A stretch of DNA of 8,623 bases, from NCBI GenBank assembly GCA_045636245.1, contig JAZTXA010000031.1:1-8623 (forward strand), in the 5' to 3' direction. Below the pieces are notes generated by a model. The model was not told where the DNA came from. It made no database searches and saw only the letters and a list, made by a program, of their open reading frames with translations. A program made the position numbers and the translations under genes. Within the stretch, counting starts at the first letter, position 1, and each line of letters opens with the position of its first letter. Below, one piece after another: positions 1-7,072 of this stretch. The stretch comes from RGIG7213 sp045636245. GTDB lineage: Bacteria > Bacillota > Clostridia > Oscillospirales > CAG-272.

Positions 1-2174
1 CTGAGGTTGTAAGCACAGGTACGTGCGGTGCAAGTCTTACATGGACGCTTTACAAGGGAAATATACTTGAAATAAGCGGAAGCGGAGATATGGATCCCTC
101 GTATACTGCGGCTAAAAATTATCCGTGGCACCAGAAACGTGACGTTATAAAGCAGATAATAATCGGTGATGAAGTAACAAGCATCGGCGACTATGCTTTC
201 AATGAATGTATAAAAGTAACATCGGTAAAGCTCGGTGCGAATGTGAAAAAAATCGGCACGGCAGGTTTTGCGCTTTGCGAAAAGCTTGAAAGCGTTACGG
301 TGAATGATAAGCTCGTCAGTATGAGTGGTTCTGCTTTCGATAACTGCCCCATGCTTAAATCATTTGCTTTTCCTGATACGCTTGTCAATGTTGACGGGCC
401 GTATTTCTGCGGATGTATGTCACTTACATCGATAACGGTCGGGGAAAATAACCCTGTATATTCGAGTGATGAAAACGGTGTTCTTTATAATAAAGATAAA
501 ACAACGCTTATCCGTTACCCCGCAATGGGACAAAAAACGGAGTTTGTTGTTCCGGAAAGTGTCACATCGATTGAAAGATATGCATTCTGGGATTCAACCA
601 CGCTTAAATCGATCGATATCCACGACGGTGTCCGGACTATAGGCGAATATGCATTTTCCTGCTGTACGGCGCTTGAATCTGTAACGCTCGGTGACGGTAT
701 TGAGATGCTTGACCAATATGTATTTTACGGTTGTTCAGCGCTTACCGAAATAACAATACCGGATACGGTAACAAGTATCGGTATACATGCATTTGAAAAC
801 TGTAAAGCACTTCGCAATATAATTATTCCCGACATGGTTGCAAAGATAGAACAGTGGGCATTCGGGAACTGCGGAAGTCTTGAGTCGGCGGTAATAGGTA
901 AGGGAATTAAAACAATTCCCAAGCGCGCTTTTGCCGATTGCACCAATCTTACATCACTTACAATAGGCGAAAATGTCGAAACTATAGAAGAGGGCGCGTT
1001 TGAATACTGTGAATCCCTTGAAACCGTTACCATTCCCGAAAGCGTTAAAAGTATAGGCGACGAAGTATTTAAATATTGTATAGGTCTTAAATCAATAGAA
1101 ATTCCCGACAGCGTAACAAATATTGGTACAGGTGTGTTTTATACTTGTACAAGCCTTGAATCAGTAACACTTGGAACAGGAATAGATACAATAAGCTATG
1201 AAATGTTTTACAATTGTTCTGCGTTGAAAAATGTAACATTCGGAAGTAACATCAAGGTGATAGATGTCATGTCATTTGCGATGTGTTCCGGGCTTGAATC
1301 GATATATATTCCCGACGGAGTTGAGGCAATAAATGCATACGCATTCAATAACTGCACAAGCCTTAAAGAAATAAATGTTTCCGAAAGCAATAAGAACTTT
1401 TCAAGTGATGAGCACGGTGTTCTGTTTGATAAATATATGGAAATGCTTATCCTGTATCCTGTTGGCAAAACAGAAGAATCGTATACGGTTCCATACAGTG
1501 TTTATGATATAGCTACGGATGCATTTTACGGCTGTGATACACTTAAAACAGTGATATTCGGTGAAAATGTTGAAATTATCGGTGCATGGGCATTCGGATA
1601 TTGCACGAATCTTGAGGTAATTCAGTTCGATGAGTGGATCTGCGATATTGGTGCTTATACATTCTACGGATGTGAATCGCTTATGTATGTATACTATTCG
1701 TCAACAGAGAGTAGATGGAACAGAGTCGCCATTGAAGACGGTAATGATTCGCTTTTAAATGCACGTATCCGATTGAATACTTTTTCACCGGTATTTCCCG
1801 GTGAACCTGAAATTCCGGCATTTGCGCCGAGTGTTGAAGCGGGACAGACTATATCAGATCTTAAAACATTACATTCACAACACGATGCGTATGTGTTTGA
1901 TTTTGATGGCAAGACAATACTTTCTGACAGCGCAACGGTAAAAACGGGCTGTACTTTAGTGATAGTCGAGAATGATGAGATCGTGGAAAACAGCTATGTC
2001 ATTGTAGAAGGTGACGGAACAGGCGACGGTGTTGTTAATGGAAAAGACCTCATAAGGCTTAAAAAGCAAATGCTTGAGGGTAATGCCGTTAAACATGAAG
2101 AATTTGTCGACTATAACGGCGACGGTCAAATCAACGAATCTGATGCAGAATATCTTGTTGATTTCATAAAATAA
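1..2174 (+). CDS. Secreted BspA-like leucine-rich-repeat protein with C-terminal dockerin (5' partial)
   Basis: The frame is open to the left edge, so the first ATG (position 90) is not the start. The 29 codons before it encode the usual opening of these proteins, a GTCG..LTWTL motif followed by a LxISGSGDM motif. Counting from that ATG, residues 27-562 carry 18 LRR_5 repeats of about 23 residues (pattern SIGxYAFxxCxxLxSVxI), grouped 3, 12 and 3. Two island insertions (about 117-158 and 430-471) separate the groups. Residues 575-640 form a small linker domain ending in SYVIVEGD. Residues 641-694 are a dockerin with two calcium-loop/helix units: GDGTGDGVVNGKDL, and DYNGDGQINESD. The signal peptide must lie upstream of the window. 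The family is exported and usually serves in binding or adhesion. The dockerin implies docking to a cohesin, on a cellulosome-like scaffold or at the cell surface. The ligand is unknown. The family call is firm; the role is inferred. Confidence 0.93.
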   Translation, partial: EVVSTGTCGASLTWTLYKGNILEISGSGDMDPSYTAAKNYPWHQKRDVIKQIIIGDEVTSIGDYAFNECIKVTSVKLGANVKKIGTAGFALCEKLESVTVNDKLVSMSGSAFDNCPMLKSFAFPDTLVNVDGPYFCGCMSLTSITVGENNPVYSSDENGVLYNKDKTTLIRYPAMGQKTEFVVPESVTSIERYAFWDSTTLKSIDIHDGVRTIGEYAFSCCTALESVTLGDGIEMLDQYVFYGCSALTEITIPDTVTSIGIHAFENCKALRNIIIPDMVAKIEQWAFGNCGSLESAVIGKGIKTIPKRAFADCTNLTSLTIGENVETIEEGAFEYCESLETVTIPESVKSIGDEVFKYCIGLKSIEIPDSVTNIGTGVFYTCTSLESVTLGTGIDTISYEMFYNCSALKNVTFGSNIKVIDVMSFAMCSGLESIYIPDGVEAINAYAFNNCTSLKEINVSESNKNFSSDEHGVLFDKYMEMLILYPVGKTEESYTVPYSVYDIATDAFYGCDTLKTVIFGENVEIIGAWAFGYCTNLEVIQFDEWICDIGAYTFYGCESLMYVYYSSTESRWNRVAIEDGNDSLLNARIRLNTFSPVFPGEPEIPAFAPSVEAGQTISDLKTLHSQHDAYVFDFDGKTILSDSATVKTGCTLVIVENDEIVENSYVIVEGDGTGDGVVNGKDLIRLKKQMLEGNAVKHEEFVDYNGDGQINESDAEYLVDFIK
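438..563 (+). repeat. LRR island insertion, copy 1
   Basis: This segment encodes a non-LRR insertion of about 42 residues with the pattern NPVYSSDENGVLYNKDKTTL followed by a YPA motif and VVPESVTSI. It matches the second copy at 1377-1502 in the shared SSDExGVL(Y/F)(N/D)K...LI.YP...VP.SV pattern. Such islands are common in BspA-like proteins and interrupt the repeat solenoid. Confidence 0.75.
1377..1502 (+). repeat. LRR island insertion, copy 2
   Basis: This is the second insertion in the repeat solenoid. It encodes NKNFSSDEHGVLFDKYMEML followed by LYPVGK and YTVPYSV. It aligns with the first copy residue for residue in its core and lies about 313 residues downstream, with 12 ordinary LRR units between them. 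Confidence 0.75.
2010..2171 (+). other. Dockerin domain of the LRR protein
   Basis: Two EF-hand-like units are visible. The first loop runs D-G-T-G-D-G-V-V-N-G-K-D and is followed by the helix LIRLKKQML. The second runs D-Y-N-G-D-G-Q-I-N-E-S-D and is followed by AEYLVDFI. The second loop has the standard Asp/Asn ligands. The first has Thr where Asn is usual at loop position 3. Dockerins bind cohesin modules on scaffoldins or cell-surface anchors. Confidence 0.88.
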
Positions 2175-2180
2175 AAAACG

Positions 2181-2232
2181 GTAAAATATCGGGCAGACTC
2201 GAATTATACACTGAGTCTGCCCGATGTTTTAC
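2181..2232. terminator. Hairpin 1 between convergent genes (bidirectional terminator, U-tract on minus strand)
   Basis: The arms 2181-2200 and 2213-2232 pair over 20 bp, with one position that is a G-U wobble in the + strand RNA. The 12-base loop is 2201-2212. The hairpin begins 6 bases after the LRR gene stop codon. Read on the minus strand, the stem is followed almost at once by CGTTTTTTATTTT, a good U-tract, so it looks best suited to end the leftward transcript. On the plus strand only the U-rich part of the stem itself is available. Confidence 0.8.
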
Positions 2233-2242
2233 TTGTGTTATT

Positions 2243-2275
2243 AAAACAGACCTTGTTTTGTACAAGGTCTGTTTT
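2243..2275. terminator. Hairpin 2 between convergent genes (bidirectional terminator)
   Basis: The arms 2243-2256 and 2262-2275 form a perfect 14-bp stem around a 5-base loop. On the plus strand the stem runs into TTTTTGAAGTTTTTT, so it should terminate the rightward LRR transcript. On the minus strand the stem ends in UUUU and is followed by AAUAAC, a weaker tract. It lies 9 bases from the stop codon of the leftward gene. Confidence 0.8.
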
Positions 2276-2284
2276 TGAAGTTTT

Positions 2285-3913
2285 TTAGTCAATCTTTGAT
2301 GTTGCCTTTTCGTTTACTGTTACTGTGTGCTTCTTAGCGAGTTCTTCGTAATATGCATCGTAATCAGCTTCTCTCTTGTCACTATCAACAGCAACCTTCC
2401 AGGATTCCATGCCCTTTCCTTCGATAAAGAATGCGGCATATACACCCTTTTCTTCATCTTCGAATACTTTGACATCGCCTGCCTTTGTGCCTTCTGCAAA
2501 TGCCCAATCGTCAAAACCTGTGATACCGAGCTGAGCGTCTACGCTGTTCTTGTCGATATTTTCCATAAAGTCACTTGCGTATACGTACTTATCTTCTGCA
2601 AATTCATCTGCAATAGCAACGAATGCTTCGCTTGTCTTGTCTGATTTTGCATTGAATTCATCGATCTTAGCCTGAACAGCTGCCGCTGTTTCCTTCATAA
2701 CTTCCTCGGAAGTCTGTGTGGATGTTGCTGTGTAATTGTCAGCACTCAAAGTGATTGCATAGAAGTTAACAGTGTTATATTCGTGTCTTGCGGGAAGTGA
2801 AAGCACCTGATATACCTTGTAGCTGTCTGTGCTTTCAACAAGCTTTGTTGCTTTGATTTCGGGAGCTTTTTCGGCATAGAGCCATTCGCTGAAATCATCA
2901 TCCTTTGTATAAACGCCGTTTTCAGTAAGAACCTTGTCCTTAAGTTCCTGCTTCTTTTCTTCTTCGGTCTTTTCTTTTTCTTCTTTCTTGTCAGTTGATG
3001 AAGAGCTTGCAGAGGTTTCAGCAGAAGTTTCTTTGCTTTCGTCCTTTGCTTCTTCCTTCTTTTCTTCTTCAAGCTTCTTCTCATACTCGTAAACAGCGTC
3101 TACGAAATCCTTGCCGCCGTCGATAGCAGCCTTGATCTCTTCAGCAGCCTTCTTAGCTTCTTCGTTTGCTGCCTTCTTTTCGTCATCTGTTGCCTTGCTG
3201 TCGTAAGTAGCTGTTACTGTGTAGCTGTAGTAGTCAGCGAAGAGGTAGTTGTTCTTGTTTTCGCCGAAGTGCTTTTCGTAATCTTCATCGGTGTATTCAA
3301 AAGCATCTACTACCTGCTGTGCATATTTGCTTGCAAGTGCCTGAAGCTCAACAATGTACTGAATGTCGGATGCCTTGATACCCTTGGAGCCGTACATCTG
3401 ACCAACGGAAACACCCTGTTCTTTTGCATACTTCTTCATTTCATCAACTTGATCTTTGATGTCCTTGAGTTCATCATCTGTAAGAGAAACATTGTTTGCC
3501 TTTGCTTCTTCGCAGATAACAAGACATTTTGAAAGATCGTTAATTGATGATTCGAGGAAGTAATCGAGCCATGACTGTTCAGAAGATCCCCAATACATCT
3601 GCTGGCTGAGGGGCTTTGATGTGTCAAATCCCGCACTCTGCGCGTAACCGTACTGAGAATATGTGCTGTATTCCTGGTTGTACTTGTAGTAAACCATGTA
3701 CGTCAAATGAGCGTTATTGAATTTGAAGTTTTCAGACTCAATAGCCGTTGTTGTGTGCATTGTGATGTAATCAGCAATACCTGTAGGCTTGATGATTGCA
3801 AGAAGCGCACCGAAAACGAGTACAACCGCAATGAAAATTGCAATTACTTTGTACCAGATATCGGACTTTGAAGCGCCCGCACTGGTTGCTTTTTTAATTT
3901 TTTCTTTTGCCAT
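2285..3913 (-). CDS. Membrane-anchored SurA/PrsA-like protein with tandem degenerate parvulin-like modules
   Basis: The 542-residue protein begins MAKEKIKKATSAGASK, a basic cytoplasmic tail, then one membrane helix at about 23-42 (VIAIFIAVVLVFGALLAII). The remaining roughly 500 residues should lie outside the membrane. Residues 60-220 are helical and resemble the N-terminal chaperone region of SurA/PrsA foldases. Two modules resembling parvulin domains follow (about 224-376 and 381-511), each ending with a W(L/A)(Y/F)AE motif and a final strand pair. The first module is split by a Lys/Glu/Ser-rich stretch at 277-328. I see no clear prolyl-isomerase active site, so the role may be chaperone-only. 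I chose ATG at 3911-3913. A TTG four codons upstream abuts the AAAAGG ribosome binding site directly and cannot use it. The role in folding exported proteins is inferred from architecture. Confidence 0.78.
   Translation of the reverse strand: MAKEKIKKATSAGASKSDIWYKVIAIFIAVVLVFGALLAIIKPTGIADYITMHTTTAIESENFKFNNAHLTYMVYYKYNQEYSTYSQYGYAQSAGFDTSKPLSQQMYWGSSEQSWLDYFLESSINDLSKCLVICEEAKANNVSLTDDELKDIKDQVDEMKKYAKEQGVSVGQMYGSKGIKASDIQYIVELQALASKYAQQVVDAFEYTDEDYEKHFGENKNNYLFADYYSYTVTATYDSKATDDEKKAANEEAKKAAEEIKAAIDGGKDFVDAVYEYEKKLEEEKKEEAKDESKETSAETSASSSSTDKKEEKEKTEEEKKQELKDKVLTENGVYTKDDDFSEWLYAEKAPEIKATKLVESTDSYKVYQVLSLPARHEYNTVNFYAITLSADNYTATSTQTSEEVMKETAAAVQAKIDEFNAKSDKTSEAFVAIADEFAEDKYVYASDFMENIDKNSVDAQLGITGFDDWAFAEGTKAGDVKVFEDEEKGVYAAFFIEGKGMESWKVAVDSDKREADYDAYYEELAKKHTVTVNEKATSKID
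2930..3085 (-). other. Lys/Glu/Ser low-complexity insertion in the foldase-like gene
   Basis: About 52 codons are almost wholly Lys, Glu, Ala, Ser, Thr and Asp, including a serine run near the centre. The DNA is correspondingly CTT/TTC rich on the plus strand. The stretch sits inside the first parvulin-like module and probably forms a charged helix or a disordered loop. Confidence 0.7.
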
Positions 3914-3949
3914 AATCTGTTCCAACCTTTTAATATAATAATCTACGTC

Positions 3950-3978
3950 AGTATATCACAGCTTGTCTGCAAACTGAA
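3950..3978 (-). promoter_or_regulatory. Candidate promoter of the SurA/PrsA-like gene
   Basis: On the minus strand an extended -10, TGATATACT, has TATACT at 3950-3955. A weak -35 (TTCAGT, 3973-3978) lies 17 bases upstream. Transcription would start near 3943, giving a leader of about 30 bases to the ATG at 3913. The -35 is poor, so this call rests on the extended -10. Confidence 0.4.
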
Positions 3979-4005
3979 CTGTATAATGTTGAATAAATTG
4001 TAAAA

Positions 4006-5175
4006 TTATTTTCGGGATATCTTTTTTGCAAGGGTTTTTATGCCGTTTTCAAGCGCTGATATCAGCATATCGGCATCATCTGAGGTGTTATTCTGCGATA
4101 TGCTTATTCTCACCGTGCTGTCAGCCTCATCGGGAGAAATGCCGAATGCTGTCATTGCATGGCTTGTACCGGGGTGGTTTGACGAGCAGGCAGAGCCGCT
4201 TGAAATGAACACGCCGTAAGATGACAGATGGTGAAGCATGACCTCGCTTTTGATGCCGTATACCGTCACGCTTATGACAGACGGGGAACACTTTCCTTTC
4301 GGTATATTTACCCTGACACCTTCGATATCCGACAGTTTTTCGATAATGCTGCCACGCAGGCTTTCCATATATCCGATGTTATTTGAAAAATTTTCTTTAC
4401 CGTACTTGACAGCGGCGGCGAATGCGTTTATCAAAAGCGTGTTTTCTGTTCCGCTTCGCAGACCGTACTCCTGCCCGCCGCCGAAAATATGCGGGCGCAC
4501 GGCACGTTTTTTCAGTGCGTTGGCACTTATATAAAGTCCCCCGACACCCTTCGGGGCGCCTATTTTATGTCCGGAAACGCTTAAAAGATCAACCCCTGTT
4601 TTTTTAACGGAAATATCCGTCTTCATAAACGCCTGCACCGCATCGGTGTGGAAGATAATATCGGGATTTTTCTTTTTACAAAGCGAACAAAGATGTTTGA
4701 TGTCGTATTCGGCACCCGTTTCGTTGTTGACTGTCATCACCGACACCAAAAATGTTTTTTCGTCAACCTCGTCAAGAAGCGATGCGGCATCAACAATACC
4801 GCCGACGGTCGGTATTTTGACGAGCTTGAACCCTCTTTCCGCAAGCTCCTCGGCACAGTTTGTTACCGATGGGTGTTCGCTGTCCGTTATGATGATCTTT
4901 TTTCCGAAATTTGATTTTTTGGCATATGCCGTACCGAAAAATGCAAGATTGTTTGCTTCACTTCCGCTTCCCGTAAACACAAATTTTCCGCCGTCTTTAT
5001 CACCGAGTGCATCAAGCACGGTATTTCTTGCCTTCTCAACTGCTTTTTCGGCTGTGTGACCGAGAGAATGGAGCGAGGACGGATTGCCGAATGTGTCAAA
5101 GCTTTCGATCAAAGCCTTTTTTGCCGCATCGCACAGGGGCGTTGTGGCGGAATTGTCCATGTAAATTTCTTTCAT
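4006..5175 (-). CDS. Cysteine desulfurase (NifS/IscS family, class V aminotransferase)
   Basis: This PLP enzyme converts cysteine to alanine and passes the sulfur, as an enzyme persulfide, to Fe-S cluster assembly or tRNA thiolation. The 389-residue protein starts MKEIYMDNSATTPL, the canonical beginning of the family. Visible motifs are the GSGSEANN phosphate-binding segment (69-76), His101 in SEHPSV, Asp178/Gln181 in HTDAVQ, the PLP lysine Lys204 in SGHKIGAPKG, RSGTEN (240-245), and catalytic Cys330 in SSGSACSS. All expected catalytic residues are present. ATG at 5173-5175 lies 4 bases after the stop of the preceding lipoprotein gene. A TTG four codons earlier would give an overlap. Either way translation is probably coupled. 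No scaffold (iscU-like) or thiI gene is visible in the window, so the sulfur acceptor cannot be named. Confidence 0.95.
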   Translation of the reverse strand: MKEIYMDNSATTPLCDAAKKALIESFDTFGNPSSLHSLGHTAEKAVEKARNTVLDALGDKDGGKFVFTGSGSEANNLAFFGTAYAKKSNFGKKIIITDSEHPSVTNCAEELAERGFKLVKIPTVGGIVDAASLLDEVDEKTFLVSVMTVNNETGAEYDIKHLCSLCKKKNPDIIFHTDAVQAFMKTDISVKKTGVDLLSVSGHKIGAPKGVGGLYISANALKKRAVRPHIFGGGQEYGLRSGTENTLLINAFAAAVKYGKENFSNNIGYMESLRGSIIEKLSDIEGVRVNIPKGKCSPSVISVTVYGIKSEVMLHHLSSYGVFISSGSACSSNHPGTSHAMTAFGISPDEADSTVRISISQNNTSDDADMLISALENGIKTLAKKISRK

Positions 5176-5179
5176 TTTA

Positions 5180-5734
5180 TCAGTCAAGCATTCCCGTTTT
5201 TATCATAAAGCTGTTGCAGATAGAATTAAATTCTTCCGTGTGTGAATCATATTTGTCAGCCGATGCCGTGTAGGTCAGCATATATACGCTTCCGTCAAGT
5301 ACACAGATAACAGAGCAGTATTTGTAAGACTGTCCCGTAAGAGAAGCCGTGTATACGTATTTACATGCATCCTTACCCGAAAGCGTCGTTTTTTCGTTCT
5401 CTGATATTACTGTAAAATTTGTAAATGACTCTGTGAAATCCTTTTTGTACGTTTCCCAATAAAGCTCAGCTGTTGTCACTGATGCATCGGGTACTGAAAC
5501 ACGAACTGCCGAAACGTTTGTCGGGTCAATTTCCGAAACATATGCGCATGCACTTCCCGATGATGTGTCGACCTTCCATTCCGAGGGAACGAAGAAGTTG
5601 AAATATGCCGCCTTATCCGATGCAAGCTGCATGCCCGCGGGAACCGAAACATCAATGTTGTCCGTTTGTCCGCCCGAACAGCCGAGTGTAAATATCATAC
5701 AAGCCATTAGGGCTAATATTATAACCTTTTTCAT
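5180..5734 (-). CDS. Small PsbP-like lipoprotein
   Basis: The 184-residue protein begins MKKVIILALMACMIFTLGCS. This is a lipoprotein signal peptide with the lipobox TLGC and lipidated Cys19, so the mature protein should be anchored on the outer face of the membrane. The mature part has the PsbP/MOG1-like pattern: YFNFFVPSEWKV near 44-55, a middle helix around AELYWETYKKDF (89-100), LSGKDACKYVYTA (118-130), VYMLTYTA (150-157), and a final helix ending ICNSF (172-176). Five cysteines remain after the lipidated one (63, 124, 140, 144, 173), so disulfides are possible. A GAGAGG ribosome binding site overlaps the stop codon of the upstream CotH gene, and the gap is only 13 bases. The fold assignment is moderately sure; the function is unknown, perhaps an accessory to the CotH kinase. 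Confidence 0.82.
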   Translation of the reverse strand: MKKVIILALMACMIFTLGCSGGQTDNIDVSVPAGMQLASDKAAYFNFFVPSEWKVDTSSGSACAYVSEIDPTNVSAVRVSVPDASVTTAELYWETYKKDFTESFTNFTVISENEKTTLSGKDACKYVYTASLTGQSYKYCSVICVLDGSVYMLTYTASADKYDSHTEEFNSICNSFMIKTGMLD

Positions 5735-5747
5735 TTTTTATATCCTC

Positions 5748-7052
5748 TCAATTTTGATTCAGCTGTGCGCGGAGTGCTTCAGCTCTCTTTTTAACAAATC
5801 CCATCATGGAGTTTTCACCGTTTTCGTCAAACTCATTCTCAAAGATATCATAGGTGTAAAACGCTTCGGTGTCGTTTTTGACATGGCTATCAATGAGTGT
5901 CTTTACAGGCTGTATATCGCTTGACAGCTTTTCAAGAAATTCCGTAAGCTTTGTTACATAGCCCATATATTCGGCAAAATAATCTGCATTCGCAAGAATA
6001 TTTGAAACAAGCGGGCGAGTATTTGCCTCAACACCGAAGTAGGGACTTGAAACGTCACTGTTTATAAGCTCTGTTTTTATTGTATACGCATCTTTTCTTT
6101 GTGATGTATCCGTCCCGAATGCAAGGTTGAAGTCCCATGGGATCATCGAAAGCTTGCCGTTTTGCGAGTAAAAATAGAAGTTCTGCGCCTTCTCTCCGAG
6201 GTATGAATCTTCGTTAGCGATAACGGCATTTACAGCAGTGTATTTAAGCACGCTCGTTATATCAAGATGCTTTGAAAGCTCTGTGATATCCGATACAGAT
6301 GAAAGCATATTTTTAAGGTGTGACATTGTGCCGTCGCTTCCGCTTTTTACTTCAAACGTCGTTATGTCGGAACTTATCATCGTGCTTCCGCGGTTTGCCT
6401 TGTAAAGTGTGCCGTCACAGTTTCCGTACACACGGCTTAAAAAGCTGTCGTCAACCGCTTCGACTGCAAGATAAAGACCTGCAAATTCACCGTTGATGCT
6501 CACGTTTGCAAATGTTGCAAGCGGTGCGGGCGCACCAAGCTCTGCAAGAGCCATGTACGTAAGGTACTCACGCATATAAGACGGATCATATGCCATGTTG
6601 TTCAGGCAAAGCTCATCAAGTCCGTTGAAGGTTTCATCTGTGAATTTGCCGAAATTTATCTTATATGAGAATCTTTCCTTTTGTGCCGTGCTTATGTACG
6701 TTACATTTCCTCGTGTTCTGAAGCCGATATTTTTACATTCAATACCGTCAACGGTCACATCGGCATTATAATATTCCTCTGTTTCGGGGGAGGCAAGCAT
6801 TGCCGCGCGGTCGGATTGTGTCATTGTGATATTTATGTTTAAGACCTTTCCTCCGTCAAAGAAGCCGCCGTATGCGCCCGTGTAGAGGTTTTTACCCTCG
6901 TCATCGGTGACGGGTGCCTCCGTTTTTGGCGGATCGGTTTTGATTCCGAGCTGTTCTTCGAGGTTATCACACGAAAAAAACGAAAAGGTGCAAAGCACGC
7001 AAAGCGCTGTTGCCAGCGCTTTTTTAAGGTTTGTGATTGAATTTTTCTTCAT
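5748..7052 (-). CDS. CotH-family kinase lipoprotein
   Basis: The 434-residue protein starts with a signal peptide whose core (about residues 11-27) ends in FFSC, a likely lipobox with Cys28, followed by an acidic and proline-rich spacer. CotH-family features follow in order: a strand region IGFRTRGNVTYI (109-120), KERFSYKINFGKF (125-137), LCLNNMAYDPSYMREYLTY (148-166), GLYLAVEAVDDSFL (192-205), GTLYKAN (214-220), NEDSYLGEKAQNFYFY (280-295) and MIPWDFNLAFG (303-313). Asp282 and Asp307 probably match the two aspartates needed in Bacillus CotH, which phosphorylates spore-coat proteins with ATP. That mapping is by motif only. AAAGGA at 7062-7067 is the ribosome binding site. The protein should be tethered outside the membrane, so it is not necessarily sporulation-linked. 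It follows DUF4956 and VTC genes, a grouping I recognise from clostridia. The substrate is unknown. Confidence 0.92.
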   Translation of the reverse strand: MKKNSITNLKKALATALCVLCTFSFFSCDNLEEQLGIKTDPPKTEAPVTDDEGKNLYTGAYGGFFDGGKVLNINITMTQSDRAAMLASPETEEYYNADVTVDGIECKNIGFRTRGNVTYISTAQKERFSYKINFGKFTDETFNGLDELCLNNMAYDPSYMREYLTYMALAELGAPAPLATFANVSINGEFAGLYLAVEAVDDSFLSRVYGNCDGTLYKANRGSTMISSDITTFEVKSGSDGTMSHLKNMLSSVSDITELSKHLDITSVLKYTAVNAVIANEDSYLGEKAQNFYFYSQNGKLSMIPWDFNLAFGTDTSQRKDAYTIKTELINSDVSSPYFGVEANTRPLVSNILANADYFAEYMGYVTKLTEFLEKLSSDIQPVKTLIDSHVKNDTEAFYTYDIFENEFDENGENSMMGFVKKRAEALRAQLNQN

Positions 7053-7072
7053 ATGTAAATTTCCTTTACAGA

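Noticed and set aside
90..92. ATG at 90 as the start of the LRR protein
   Set aside because: The frame stays open to the window edge, and the codons before 90 encode the conserved GTCG..LTWTL opening motif. The true start is upstream.
2327..2644. A 105-codon plus-strand frame rich in Cys and Phe
   Set aside because: It lies antisense to the foldase-like gene, has no ribosome binding site, and its composition is what the complement of Lys/Glu/Ala codons gives.
2746..3084. A 112-codon minus-strand frame rich in Lys and Arg
   Set aside because: It is an out-of-frame shadow of the Lys/Glu/Ser-rich part of the foldase-like gene, with no ribosome binding site or recognisable domain.
3914..3925. 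TTG start for the foldase-like gene
   Set aside because: AAAAGG directly abuts the TTG, leaving no spacing. The ATG at 3911-3913 is better placed.
4646..5059. A 137-codon plus-strand frame
   Set aside because: It is antisense to the motif-complete cysteine desulfurase and has no domain of its own.
5176..5187. TTG start for the cysteine desulfurase, adding four residues
   Set aside because: MKEIYMDNSATTPL at the ATG is the usual family start. TTG cannot be excluded because GGGAA lies 3 bases before it, but it is the less likely choice.
6114..6146. PWDFN instead of PWDxD in the CotH motif as a sign of an inactive kinase
   Set aside because: As far as I recall, the Asn form also occurs in clostridial CotH proteins, and the first Asp is retained, so this is not good evidence of inactivity.
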